This document shows, piece after piece, positions 17,184 through 25,044 of a stretch of 35,400 nt of DNA. Source of the DNA: an uncultured Oscillospiraceae bacterium (GTDB taxonomy: Bacteria; Bacillota; Clostridia; Oscillospirales; Acutalibacteraceae); contig URKX01000026.1 of NCBI GenBank assembly GCA_900548545.1, positions 1-35,400 of the forward strand. The letters run 5' to 3'. A model generated the notes under the pieces. That model saw nothing but the letters and a program-made list of their open reading frames with translations. It ran no database searches and was not told the DNA's origin. The position numbers and the translations under genes were made by a program. How positions within the stretch are numbered: position 1 is the stretch's first letter; each line of letters starts with the position of its first letter.

Positions 17184-18632
17184 ATGGTGGAAAAAGAACT
17201 TGTTGAACGAATTGACAGGTGGATTGAAGGCCACCGGGATGAATTCATAGAAGATGTTGTGCGCATGGTGCGGATTAAAAGTGTCGCCCAACAGGACAGT
17301 CCCGTAAAACCCTATGGCTCCGGTTGCCGTGAGGCGCTGCACGCCATGTTGGACTTGGGCAAGAAACATGGATTCCTTACAGAGAATTACGAGGAGTATA
17401 TGGGAAGTATCGACATGGGGATCCCAAAGGAAACTATTGGCTTTTGGGGACACCTGGACGTGGTACCGGAAGGGGATGGCTGGGACTTTCCTCCCTATGA
17501 GGGTGTAGTGAAAAATGGGATGATCATTGGCAGAGGCGCTCAAGATAACAAAGGACAAACCATGGCGGTTTTCTATGTGATGCGCTGCATACAAGAACTG
17601 GGTATCCCTTTGCGGCATAACCTAAAGCTGTTTTTGGGGACGGATGAAGAGCGTGGGATGAGCGATATCCAATATTACCTGGACCACTATTCGGCGCCTC
17701 CTTTCTCGATCATCGCAGACAGTAATTACCCGGTCTGCTATGGGGAAAAGGGAATTATTACGGCTGAGTTGATTTCGGAAGGGGCTGTTAGCGGCGATAT
17801 TCTGCGGTTAGAAGGCGGCACGGCGGATAATGTAGTACCGGATGCGGCACTGGCAGAATTGAAAAAAACTGAGCGCGTAATAAAAGCCCTGCCTGCTTTG
17901 AGGGAGATGTTTACGATTACAGAGACGGAAAATACCGTTCTCATTCAGGCAAAAGGAAGCGCAGGCCATACCGCGTTCCCACAGAACAGTGTAAACGCGG
18001 TAGGACTCCTTACTCGGGGACTTTGTGAGAGCAAGGCACTCTCTGAGGAAGACGAATCTTTGCTGGAAATGGCAAATATTGTAAACGCGGATTGCTATGG
18101 AGAAGCTTTAGGGGCTGCATGCCAGGATGAGGATTCTGGAAGGATGACCTGCGTGGGTTCCATTCTTCGTTTGGATCAGCGGCGGGTAGCTGTTACGATC
18201 AATATCCGTTACCCCATCACGTGCGATGGGGAAGGGATCGTGGAGAACGTGAAAAAAGCTTGCAACCGGCTGGCGTGTCAGATGCAGCTGAAGAAGCTGG
18301 ATCCCGCCCATCGGTTTCCTCTGGATCATCCTGTTGTGAAGATCCTGACAGACACTTACAACCGGGTGATGGGCGATAACAAGGAACCCTTTGTGCTTCC
18401 CGGCGGGACGTATTCCCGGAAACTACCCAATTCTATTTCTTATGGCATGGGCTTCTCCGGGGACATTTCCAAATTTGTGCAGGTGGATCGGGGTATTTTC
18501 CGGGAGGGGCATGGCGGCGCCCACGGACCGGATGAGTCCACCATTATCGAGTTGCTGTTGCGCTCCATCAAAATTTATGTTTTGGGGCTGCTTGCCATTG
18601 ACCATTTACAGTTTCAGGAGGCAGAATATTGA
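17184..18632 (+). CDS. M20-family dipeptidase (PepV-like)
   Basis: A cytosolic dinuclear zinc dipeptidase of 482 residues, close to PepV. The ligand set is complete: H90 (GHLDVV; D92 beside it), D121 (GAQDNKG), E155 base and E156 (TDEERGM), D179 (ADSNYP) and H447 (GGAHGPDE). PepV enzymes cut dipeptides and some tripeptides with broad specificity, including beta-Ala-His. The ATG at 17184 has GGGAGGAGG upstream and starts one base after the preceding stop; the longer frame from 17100 is rejected. Its TGA overlaps the TTG start of the desulfidase gene, so both are translated together. It may supply free cysteine or serine to that enzyme (inference). Confidence 0.93.
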   Translation: MVEKELVERIDRWIEGHRDEFIEDVVRMVRIKSVAQQDSPVKPYGSGCREALHAMLDLGKKHGFLTENYEEYMGSIDMGIPKETIGFWGHLDVVPEGDGWDFPPYEGVVKNGMIIGRGAQDNKGQTMAVFYVMRCIQELGIPLRHNLKLFLGTDEERGMSDIQYYLDHYSAPPFSIIADSNYPVCYGEKGIITAELISEGAVSGDILRLEGGTADNVVPDAALAELKKTERVIKALPALREMFTITETENTVLIQAKGSAGHTAFPQNSVNAVGLLTRGLCESKALSEEDESLLEMANIVNADCYGEALGAACQDEDSGRMTCVGSILRLDQRRVAVTINIRYPITCDGEGIVENVKKACNRLACQMQLKKLDPAHRFPLDHPVVKILTDTYNRVMGDNKEPFVLPGGTYSRKLPNSISYGMGFSGDISKFVQVDRGIFREGHGGAHGPDESTIIELLLRSIKIYVLGLLAIDHLQFQEAEY

Positions 18633-19930
18633 GACAAGAAAGCAGAAAGGCGATGCTTGAGATCCTCCGCCGGGAAACGGTGCCTGCTCTGGGATGCACG
18701 GAGCCGGTAGCGGCAGCGTTATGCGCGGCAGGTGCGGCGGCCCAGCTGCCAGGCAGCGCCGAGAAGGTGGAACTGGAGGCCAGTGAGTACATTTTAAAAA
18801 ACGCGATGAACGTGGGCATTCCAGGCGTGAGCAGCGTGGGACTGGAAATGGCCTGTGCCCTGGGAGCAGCGTCCGGTGCTCCGGAGAAGGGCCTTTTGGT
18901 GCTAGAAGGCCTTTCAGAAGAGCAAAAAGCCTGTGCCCGGGAGCTTTCCAAGCGGGTGAGGGTATCAAAGGCAGATACTGCGGAAAAGGTGTACCTGCGG
19001 GCGGTGGCCAGCTGCCAGGGGCATAAGGGGGAGGCTGTCATCTCAGGCAGCCACAGCCATTTTTCCAAATTGATGAAGGATGGTCAGGTGGTCTCTTCGG
19101 ACGAGACAACGTTTGGGGAAGCGAAGCAAGATACGGCAGGCTGCCCCGGCCTGACCGTGGAAGACATCTGGGAGTTTATCCAGGAAACCGCGGAAGAAGA
19201 ACTGTCATTTTTGGACGAGACCATCACTCTCAATAAAGCGGTGGCCCAGGAGGGCTTGCGTGGGGACTACGGCCTGCGAGTGGGCCAGAGCATCCTGAAA
19301 GCAGATGTGGAAAGCCTGTTGGGAAGAAGTCTTGCAAACCGTGCGGCGGCTGCGGCCTCGGCAGCGGCGGACGCACGGATGTCCGGGTGCGAAAAGCCCG
19401 TGATGAGTGTTGCTGGGAGTGGGAATCAAGGTCTGACAGCAACTCTGCCGGTGATCGTTTTGGCAGAGGAAGGTCCGGCGTCTTTCCGGGAGAAAGAGCG
19501 CCGTGCTCTGGCATTGAGCATTCTGGTAACGGTCCATGCAAAAGAATACCTGGGTAAGCTGTCGGTGCTGTGCGGATGCTCCATTGCGGCAGCCATTGGG
19601 GTAACGGTAGCGGTGGTGTACTTGTATGGAGGTACGAGAGAGCAGGCGGAGCTGGGGATTAAAACCATGACGGCGGATATCTCCGGGATGATCTGCGACG
19701 GAGCCAAGCCCGGATGTGCGTTGAAGATCGCCACATCGGTAGAAGCGGCTATGCGGGCCGCGAATATGGCGCTGGCAGGCCACGGTGCGAACAGCCATGA
19801 CGGAATCGTGGACCAAGACGTTGAAAACACCTTGAAAAACTTGGGGGATTTGGGTACACTGGGAATGGGAAGTGCCAACCTGCTAATTTTAGATATGCTT
19901 TTGAAAAAACAAAGACAATCAAAGGAGTGA
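18629..19930 (+). CDS. cyuA: L-cysteine desulfidase / serine dehydratase-like (CyuA family)
   Basis: Fe-S enzyme of the COG3681/UPF0597 family, related to L-serine dehydratase. Known members convert L-cysteine to pyruvate, ammonia and sulfide. It has 433 residues. The N-terminal hallmark PALGCTEPVA (C23) is present, and C317 (CGCS), C356 (ICDGAKPG) and C363 are candidates for binding the iron-sulfur cluster. The start is TTG at 18629, overlapping the previous TGA, with GGAGG seven bases upstream. Position directly after the dipeptidase suggests that it consumes an amino acid released by the peptidases. Serine or threonine instead of cysteine remains possible. Confidence 0.9.
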   Translation: MRQESRKAMLEILRRETVPALGCTEPVAAALCAAGAAAQLPGSAEKVELEASEYILKNAMNVGIPGVSSVGLEMACALGAASGAPEKGLLVLEGLSEEQKACARELSKRVRVSKADTAEKVYLRAVASCQGHKGEAVISGSHSHFSKLMKDGQVVSSDETTFGEAKQDTAGCPGLTVEDIWEFIQETAEEELSFLDETITLNKAVAQEGLRGDYGLRVGQSILKADVESLLGRSLANRAAAAASAAADARMSGCEKPVMSVAGSGNQGLTATLPVIVLAEEGPASFREKERRALALSILVTVHAKEYLGKLSVLCGCSIAAAIGVTVAVVYLYGGTREQAELGIKTMTADISGMICDGAKPGCALKIATSVEAAMRAANMALAGHGANSHDGIVDQDVENTLKNLGDLGTLGMGSANLLILDMLLKKQRQSKE

Positions 19931-19936
19931 GCTGTT

Positions 19937-20899
19937 ATGAACAAAGTAGAAAGAATGAAAGCCGTATTCGAGAACCGGGAACCAGATCATGTGCCAGTGG
20001 GGTTCTGGTTCCACTATCCTAAGGATCTCTCTCTGGACGAACGCGCGCAGGCCCATGTAGACCTGTGCCGGGAGGTGGGGACGGACATCATCAAAGTGAT
20101 GGACGATAACTTTGGCCAGTTCGTCACCCAGGGGATCACCATCACCAAGCCCTCCGATTGGCGGAACATCCGCCTCCCGGGGAAGGATTGTTCCCATTAC
20201 CAGCATATGACGGAGCTGGTGAAGCGGATCTTGGAGAAGTCAGGCGGCGACGCTATGGTGTTCCCCACCATGTGGAGCCCTTTTAAGATCGCCTCCTTTA
20301 CTTACCTGTGCGCCGGCAGTACCGACCAGCAGTTTATGGAACACTGCAAAGAGGATCCGGAGTCCATTAAAGAGGGCGTGAAGATCCTGGGTGAGACCCT
20401 GCGGGAGTGGACCCGTGACTATCTGGAGATTGGGAGCAGCGGGATCTACTATTCCGGGCAGTTCAGTGAGCCCCAAAGGTTTGACGAAGAGACCTGGTCC
20501 CAATTGGTCAAGCCCTCTGATTTGATGGTGCTGGGAGCGACCAAGGAAATGACGGGCAAGTATAACATTGTGCACATTTGCGGCGAAGTGGAATTTGGAT
20601 TCCAGTCGTCCCCCCGGCGGTACACGGGCTATCCTGGCGACCTGTTCAACTGGGACGTGCATCGCACCGACCTGTCCTTGGAAGAGGGGAGAGAGGTGTT
20701 CAAAACACCCATCCTGGGCGGCCTTGACAACCACGGCGTGCTCCTTGAGGGCAGCCTGGAAGAGATCCGGGAGGAGTCCAAGCGGGTCATCGGCGCCATG
20801 GGGAAGAAGGGCTTCATGCTGGGTGCGGACTGCACCGTGCCTGCCACTATCGATTGGGCCCGCCTGAAAGCCGCGGCAGAAGCCGCTGCCGAAGCGTAA
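19937..20899 (+). CDS. URO-D/MtaA-like protein with zinc-binding HxC...C motif (copy 2)
   Basis: A second URO-D-superfamily protein of 320 residues, distant paralogue of the gene at 16208. The zinc ligands of MtaA-type methyltransferases are present as H213-x-C215 (VHICGEVE) and C299 (GADCTV). The LGGLDNHG segment aligns with LGGFDNRVG of copy 1. AAAGGAG lies about ten bases before the ATG, 6 bp after the desulfidase gene. Two diverged copies in one operon suggest different partners or substrates, for example demethylase and acceptor halves. No corrinoid protein is nearby, so a stand-alone function cannot be excluded. Confidence 0.87.
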   Translation: MNKVERMKAVFENREPDHVPVGFWFHYPKDLSLDERAQAHVDLCREVGTDIIKVMDDNFGQFVTQGITITKPSDWRNIRLPGKDCSHYQHMTELVKRILEKSGGDAMVFPTMWSPFKIASFTYLCAGSTDQQFMEHCKEDPESIKEGVKILGETLREWTRDYLEIGSSGIYYSGQFSEPQRFDEETWSQLVKPSDLMVLGATKEMTGKYNIVHICGEVEFGFQSSPRRYTGYPGDLFNWDVHRTDLSLEEGREVFKTPILGGLDNHGVLLEGSLEEIREESKRVIGAMGKKGFMLGADCTVPATIDWARLKAAAEAAAEA

Positions 20900-20916
20900 G
20901 GAGGAATGAAATCACC

Positions 20917-21834
20917 ATGAAAGAAATCGCTTTAGGAGGGAAATTGCAGGCTCCAGCCATTGGGCTGGGCTGTATGCGGATCAACGCGCTGGACAAAAAA
21001 GAGGCAAACGGCCTGCTGAATACGGCGCTGGAAAACGGCGTGAATTTCTTCGACCATGCGGATATCTACGGTGGGGGCAAATCGGAGAGCTTCTTCGCGG
21101 AAGCGCTGCCCATGAGCCCGGCGATCCGGGAAAAGGTGCTGATCCAGTCCAAATGTTCTATCCTGCCCGGCGTGGCTTATGACTGTTCAAAAGAGCACAT
21201 TCTGGAGTCTGTGGACGGTATTTTAAAGCGCCTGAACACTGAGTATTTGGACGTGCTGCTGCTCCACCGCCCTGATGCCTTGATGGAGCCGGAAGAGGTG
21301 GCTGAAGCGTTCCGCACGCTGAAAGAGTCCGGGAAGGTGCGGCACTTTGGCGTGAGCAACCAGAATCCCGGGCAGATGGCTTTGCTGGAACAGGCCTGCG
21401 GGGAAAAGATGATCGTTGACCAGCTGCAGCTGAGCATCGCCCATTGCCCCATGATCGATGAAGGACTGAACGTGAATATTGAAAATAGTCCTGCTGTAGT
21501 GCGGGATGGGGGTGTTCTGGACTACTGCCGTTTGAAAGGGATCACAATCCAGGCATGGTCACCCTTCCAGTATGGGATGTTCGAGGGGACATTCCTGGGC
21601 AGCGGCAAATATCCGGAGCTCAACACTAAGATCAATGAACTGGCGGAAAAGTACGGGGCTACGCCCAACGCCATCGCCATCGCCTGGATCCTGCGCCATC
21701 CGGCTAAGATCCAGGCCATAGTAGGCACTACCAACGCCCAGCGGCTGGCGGGCATCTGTAAGGCGGCTGATATCCAGCTCACCCGCCAGGAGTGGTACGC
21801 CCTGTATCTGGCGGCGGGGAAAACCCTCCCGTAA
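20917..21834 (+). CDS. Aldo/keto reductase (YdhF-like)
   Basis: An NADPH-dependent (alpha/beta)8-barrel oxidoreductase of 305 residues. The catalytic tetrad is D46 and Y51 (DHADIYGG), K79 (IQSKCS) and H117 (LLLHRPD). FGVSNQNPGQ and the late WSPFQYGMF block are typical of the YdhF-type subgroup, which acts on aldehydes or ketones of unknown identity. AGGAGG lies 12 bases before the ATG at 20917; the frame from 20854 overlaps the previous gene and is rejected. It is the last gene of the operon, followed by a terminator. It may reduce a carbonyl produced by the upstream catabolism (inference). Confidence 0.93.
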   Translation: MKEIALGGKLQAPAIGLGCMRINALDKKEANGLLNTALENGVNFFDHADIYGGGKSESFFAEALPMSPAIREKVLIQSKCSILPGVAYDCSKEHILESVDGILKRLNTEYLDVLLLHRPDALMEPEEVAEAFRTLKESGKVRHFGVSNQNPGQMALLEQACGEKMIVDQLQLSIAHCPMIDEGLNVNIENSPAVVRDGGVLDYCRLKGITIQAWSPFQYGMFEGTFLGSGKYPELNTKINELAEKYGATPNAIAIAWILRHPAKIQAIVGTTNAQRLAGICKAADIQLTRQEWYALYLAAGKTLP

Positions 21835-21882
21835 GGGGAGCGGGCTGCCGCACGGCGCAAGATTGGGGTAACAATAAAACGG

Positions 21883-21914
21883 GGGAAAGGCCGGGAGCAA
21901 TCCCGGCCTTTCCC
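21883..21914 (+). terminator. Terminator of the peptidase/transporter operon
   Basis: GGGAAAGGCCGGGA (21883-21896) pairs perfectly with TCCCGGCCTTTCCC (21901-21914) over a GCAA tetraloop. T residues lie within the distal stem rather than as a long tail. It is one of three related GGCCGGGA hairpins in the window. Confidence 0.8.
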
Positions 21915-22159
21915 TTATCCGGAACCAGGGGAGGGCCCGCTTAAAAGTCTAGGTGTTTTCCTTCGCCCGGTTCCCAATATTGGCCTGAATATAACCAAAC
22001 GCTGCACGGTGGCGTTGGTGGCTGATGAAAAAATCCGAAGGGAGGAACCACCAACCAAGCCACAAAAACGGCTCACTACATAGGTTGACCGAAGTGATGA
22101 TGGGTCTTGAGCGCCGCTTTTCGGGTTTGCAGCTGATTTGATGGACATCCCACCCCAGC

Positions 22160-22530
22160 GAATTGCCGGGAGGATCGAACTTCCCTGCCTCCGGAGGAAA
22201 AACTGCGAGCAAATTGTTTTTTGGATATTTTCTGGAAGGTAGACCGCTGGGAGTGATAGATGGATACTCACAGAAAGACTTCCTGTATGTAGGACTATTA
22301 GAACTAGATGGCACTATGCAAGGAAAGGGATTGGGAAGTACGCTGATGAAGGGGTTACTTCGTTAAGCTAAGGGTGTCGATTCACATATATCCGCTTGGT
22401 ATGCTTGAAAAGTGATGCTCCAGGGCTACGTTTTTGGAAAGCTTTGGGATTCGCGGAGGAAGGTCGGTTGCCCTGGGAGGGAACCCGTTGGGTTATCGAA
22501 ATAGTACAAACACTCTCAAAACAACTTTGA
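22160..22530 (+). pseudogene. Decayed GNAT-family N-acetyltransferase gene
   Basis: Pieces of one GNAT protein are read in different frames. PPEEKLRANCFLDIF begins near 22190. LGVIDGYSQKDFLYVGLLELD with the acetyl-CoA loop QGKGLGSTLMKGLL follows in another frame and stops at about 22366. YIRLVCLKSDAPGLRFWKALGF continues in a third frame to a stop at 22528-22530. At least two frameshifts therefore separate intact-looking blocks, so no functional enzyme can be made without recoding. The 21915-22160 stretch before it shows no recognisable gene. Confidence 0.75.
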
Positions 22531-22552
22531 CTTACAAATGTTATGTGATAGG

Positions 22553-22672
22553 ACGCAAAAACAAGGCAAAAATTTTGCAGCGACCAAAACGGCGGAAAAC
22601 GGCGAAGCGCATCCAGAAAAGCCTAAAAAAGCAAACCCGGGTGCACTTTAGGTGGAAGGTGCAGTGTTGGTT
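22553..22672. repeat. Degenerate copy of a dispersed hairpin element
   Basis: This stretch aligns along its length with 33585-33710, including AAAGCC/GCAAACCCGGGTGC blocks. AAGCGCATCC near 22604 can still pair with GGGTGCACTT near 22640 with one mismatch and one wobble. A short ORF from 22434 crosses it but is a by-product of the GNAT remnant and the repeat. The following bases to 22770 show nothing further. Confidence 0.6.
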
Positions 22673-22770
22673 TGTAACTCGTGGCATTTATTAAGAAAAC
22701 GGCATTTATATGATTTTGAAATTCAAGTCTTTAAAGGCTCTTCTTTGCTTGAGCATTTTATTTTTACTAT

Positions 22771-22808
22771 AAAAAATATCCCCAAGGCAATGCCCTGAGG
22801 ATATTTTT
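22771..22808 (-). terminator. Bidirectional terminator after the SLH-protein gene
   Basis: A-rich and T-rich ends flank a stem of AATATCC(C)CA..GGC pairing with GCC..TG(A)GGATATT. On the minus strand it ends in T6 about 17 bp beyond the stop of the surface-protein gene. Confidence 0.85.
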
Positions 22809-22824
22809 GCGTTTTGAAACAATT

Positions 22825-25044
22825 TTAGTTTAGCTTTGTCCAGGTTTCTCCAGAAGAAGGCTTTGTGTAGTTGTGACTGTTGGTGGCCTCGGCAATGTGA
22901 TAATAAGCCCAGTGTTTCTCAATGTCGGAGAAAGGGGTAAGTTCTTTAGCGTGTTCGTCCACGAAGCCTTCGTCGGCTTCACGGCCCAGCATATTGTTCA
23001 CAATAGCCGTTACCTCCGCGCGGGTGATGGGGTTATTAGGCCGGAACGTGCCATCGCCATAGCCGCGGATCCAGCCGTACTGGATGGAATTTACCACGGC
23101 GTTATAGAACCAGTCGTTCTTGTCCACATCGGAAAAGATGTTCTCACCTTCTCCAACGCCCACAGCAAACTTCATGGCGATGGAGGTGAATTCGGCGCGG
23201 GAGATGGAACGCTCAGGTTCAAAGTTGCCGTTGCCTATGCCGGACACAACGCCTAGGCTTGCCAGGGTGTTTACGGCCTTGGCATACCAGGCATCAGCAG
23301 GAATATCCTCAAAAGTCTTGGTAACCGCCACATCCTGGTCCAGCAGCAGGTTGTAGAACATCTGGGCCACTTCGGCGCGAGTCATCTTGTTTTCCGGGCC
23401 GAAAGTCCCCTCGGGGTAGCCGAACAGGTACTGGATGTGGTCCTCGGTATTCAGCAGGCCGGAAACGCCGGTGTCATCTGGGTCCGCAGGGGGGATGTAG
23501 GGTGGGGGTGTGCCGCCGGGAGTGGGATCGGTGGTGCCTTTCTCTTCTTCCCAAACCAACACAAAGGGGGAGAAGCCGCCGGGTTCGGCGCTGAACCGGA
23601 TACCATCGGCGGTTTTTTCAATTGTCACATTCTCGGGTACGACGTTGTCAATGTCATCGGGGTCAAAACCAGTTACAGTGCTGCCGTTGTTGGTATCCCG
23701 GTGCAAGCCCTTAAAGTGCAGCACCTGGAACTTGGTATCTGCGCCGGTGCCTTCGGGATAGGGCCAAACAATGTTTATCTTGTCACTGGCCTTGATCCAA
23801 GCGTTGCCATTGTTCTCGTCCACCAAGTCCAAATACTTGATTTCGTACTGGCGCTCCATCCCGGAACTGGCAGACTCTGTGATAGCCTTGTCTGCGGCGT
23901 TTTCCAGTTTTTCAATCCGTTCCTCTCCCTTGCCGTCAGACTGGATGATGTCGTCAAACAGCAGGGCAGGCTGGGATTCTTCCTCATCAATGGGAACACC
24001 AGTGTCGTTGAGAGTGTAGATGATGCCATTGGTAGGTTCCACAGCGACAGCGCTCTTGGAAGCTTTCTCGGCGGCAGGCTGGCTTTTTTCTATGGGTTTA
24101 GTAGTGGAGCTTACGGCAAATTCCTGTACGTCTGTGGTGGCGTTTTCGTTCTCCACCGCCCGGACAGTCAGGATCCCTGTGCCGGTTTCCACCGGATATG
24201 GGTCGTTACCGCCAGATAAGGAGGCTGTGACCTCACTATCGGATTCGCCATGATAAACCTCGATGCTGAAGGCCGCAAAGGACTCTTGGGTTTCAGATAC
24301 ATTGAATGCGTCCTCAAGCACGGCATTGCCATCCTCATCAATAAACTGGACACGGACTTCGTCCCTGGTACTTTCTTGAGGTTCAAAGCGGTAATACTTC
24401 TCGCCTTCGGCCCCTTCATTCAGCAAAATGGGTTTCCATGTGTTGCCGCTGCTTTTGTTGGTGAAGGTCAAGCTGGCCACGTCAACATTTTCAGGAGCTG
24501 TGATTTTGAAGATGGGGTGGGGTAGGGAAGTGCTTTCATTCACATCCTCTTGCCCATGGCCTACAACACTATCGTAGCCGGACTTGCCGCCTTCGTAGAT
24601 GGTCATATCCGCGGGTGTGACCGTGATGGTAGTTTGGTCCTCCCCGCCGCCGGGGGTGGCGGGCCCGCACTCTACCTGAAAGGTGATGGGCAAACTTGCA
24701 CTCTCAGGTGCCCACTCGTTTTTATCAAAGTCCCAAATGAGGGTAATGGTTGCTTCTCCATCCCCATTTTCAGCCAGTTTGTGGATTGCGTCCCCGTTTT
24801 CCGCATTGTACTGTGCCACATACTTTGCAGCGTAAATGGTTACTTTGAATGTGTAGCCGCCATCGGCAGTGGGGACAACGGTGCCGAACTTGTAGCTATC
24901 GTTCAAGCCGTCGGAGTTGGGCAGCACGCTATACGCCGCGGCTTCGTGCCGGGCACTGTTTCCGGTGCCCGTTGTAACACATTGTACCTTTACAGCGCCG
25001 TCCCCCAGAATTCCGGGGGCAGTGGGATCATCCCCCGCCGCCCG
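22825..25044 (-). CDS. SLH-domain surface protein, C-terminal part (frame-shifted from the N-terminal part)
   Basis: The reading frame is open from 25044 with no proper start (GTG at 24927 has no ribosome site). It continues the protein encoded at 26554-25028 after a one-base shift, giving about 1,242 residues if joined. It holds several beta-rich extracellular segments, a Pro/Gly linker with TPGGTPPPYIPP, and three C-terminal S-layer homology domains: YLFGYPEGTFGPENKMTRAE, GIGNGNFEPERSISRAEF and IRGYGDGTFRPNNPITRAEV. SLH domains bind pyruvylated secondary cell-wall polymer, which anchors proteins to the Gram-positive surface. Without the shift the SLH anchor would not be translated with the signal peptide. 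Cell-surface location is certain by domain; ligand or host-interaction role is inference. Confidence 0.85.
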   Translation of the reverse strand, partial: RAAGDDPTAPGILGDGAVKVQCVTTGTGNSARHEAAAYSVLPNSDGLNDSYKFGTVVPTADGGYTFKVTIYAAKYVAQYNAENGDAIHKLAENGDGEATITLIWDFDKNEWAPESASLPITFQVECGPATPGGGEDQTTITVTPADMTIYEGGKSGYDSVVGHGQEDVNESTSLPHPIFKITAPENVDVASLTFTNKSSGNTWKPILLNEGAEGEKYYRFEPQESTRDEVRVQFIDEDGNAVLEDAFNVSETQESFAAFSIEVYHGESDSEVTASLSGGNDPYPVETGTGILTVRAVENENATTDVQEFAVSSTTKPIEKSQPAAEKASKSAVAVEPTNGIIYTLNDTGVPIDEEESQPALLFDDIIQSDGKGEERIEKLENAADKAITESASSGMERQYEIKYLDLVDENNGNAWIKASDKINIVWPYPEGTGADTKFQVLHFKGLHRDTNNGSTVTGFDPDDIDNVVPENVTIEKTADGIRFSAEPGGFSPFVLVWEEEKGTTDPTPGGTPPPYIPPADPDDTGVSGLLNTEDHIQYLFGYPEGTFGPENKMTRAEVAQMFYNLLLDQDVAVTKTFEDIPADAWYAKAVNTLASLGVVSGIGNGNFEPERSISRAEFTSIAMKFAVGVGEGENIFSDVDKNDWFYNAVVNSIQYGWIRGYGDGTFRPNNPITRAEVTAIVNNMLGREADEGFVDEHAKELTPFSDIEKHWAYYHIAEATNSHNYTKPSSGETWTKLN

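Noticed and set aside
22434..22694. 86-residue basic ORF
   Set aside because: Composed of an off-frame part of the GNAT remnant and the hairpin repeat.
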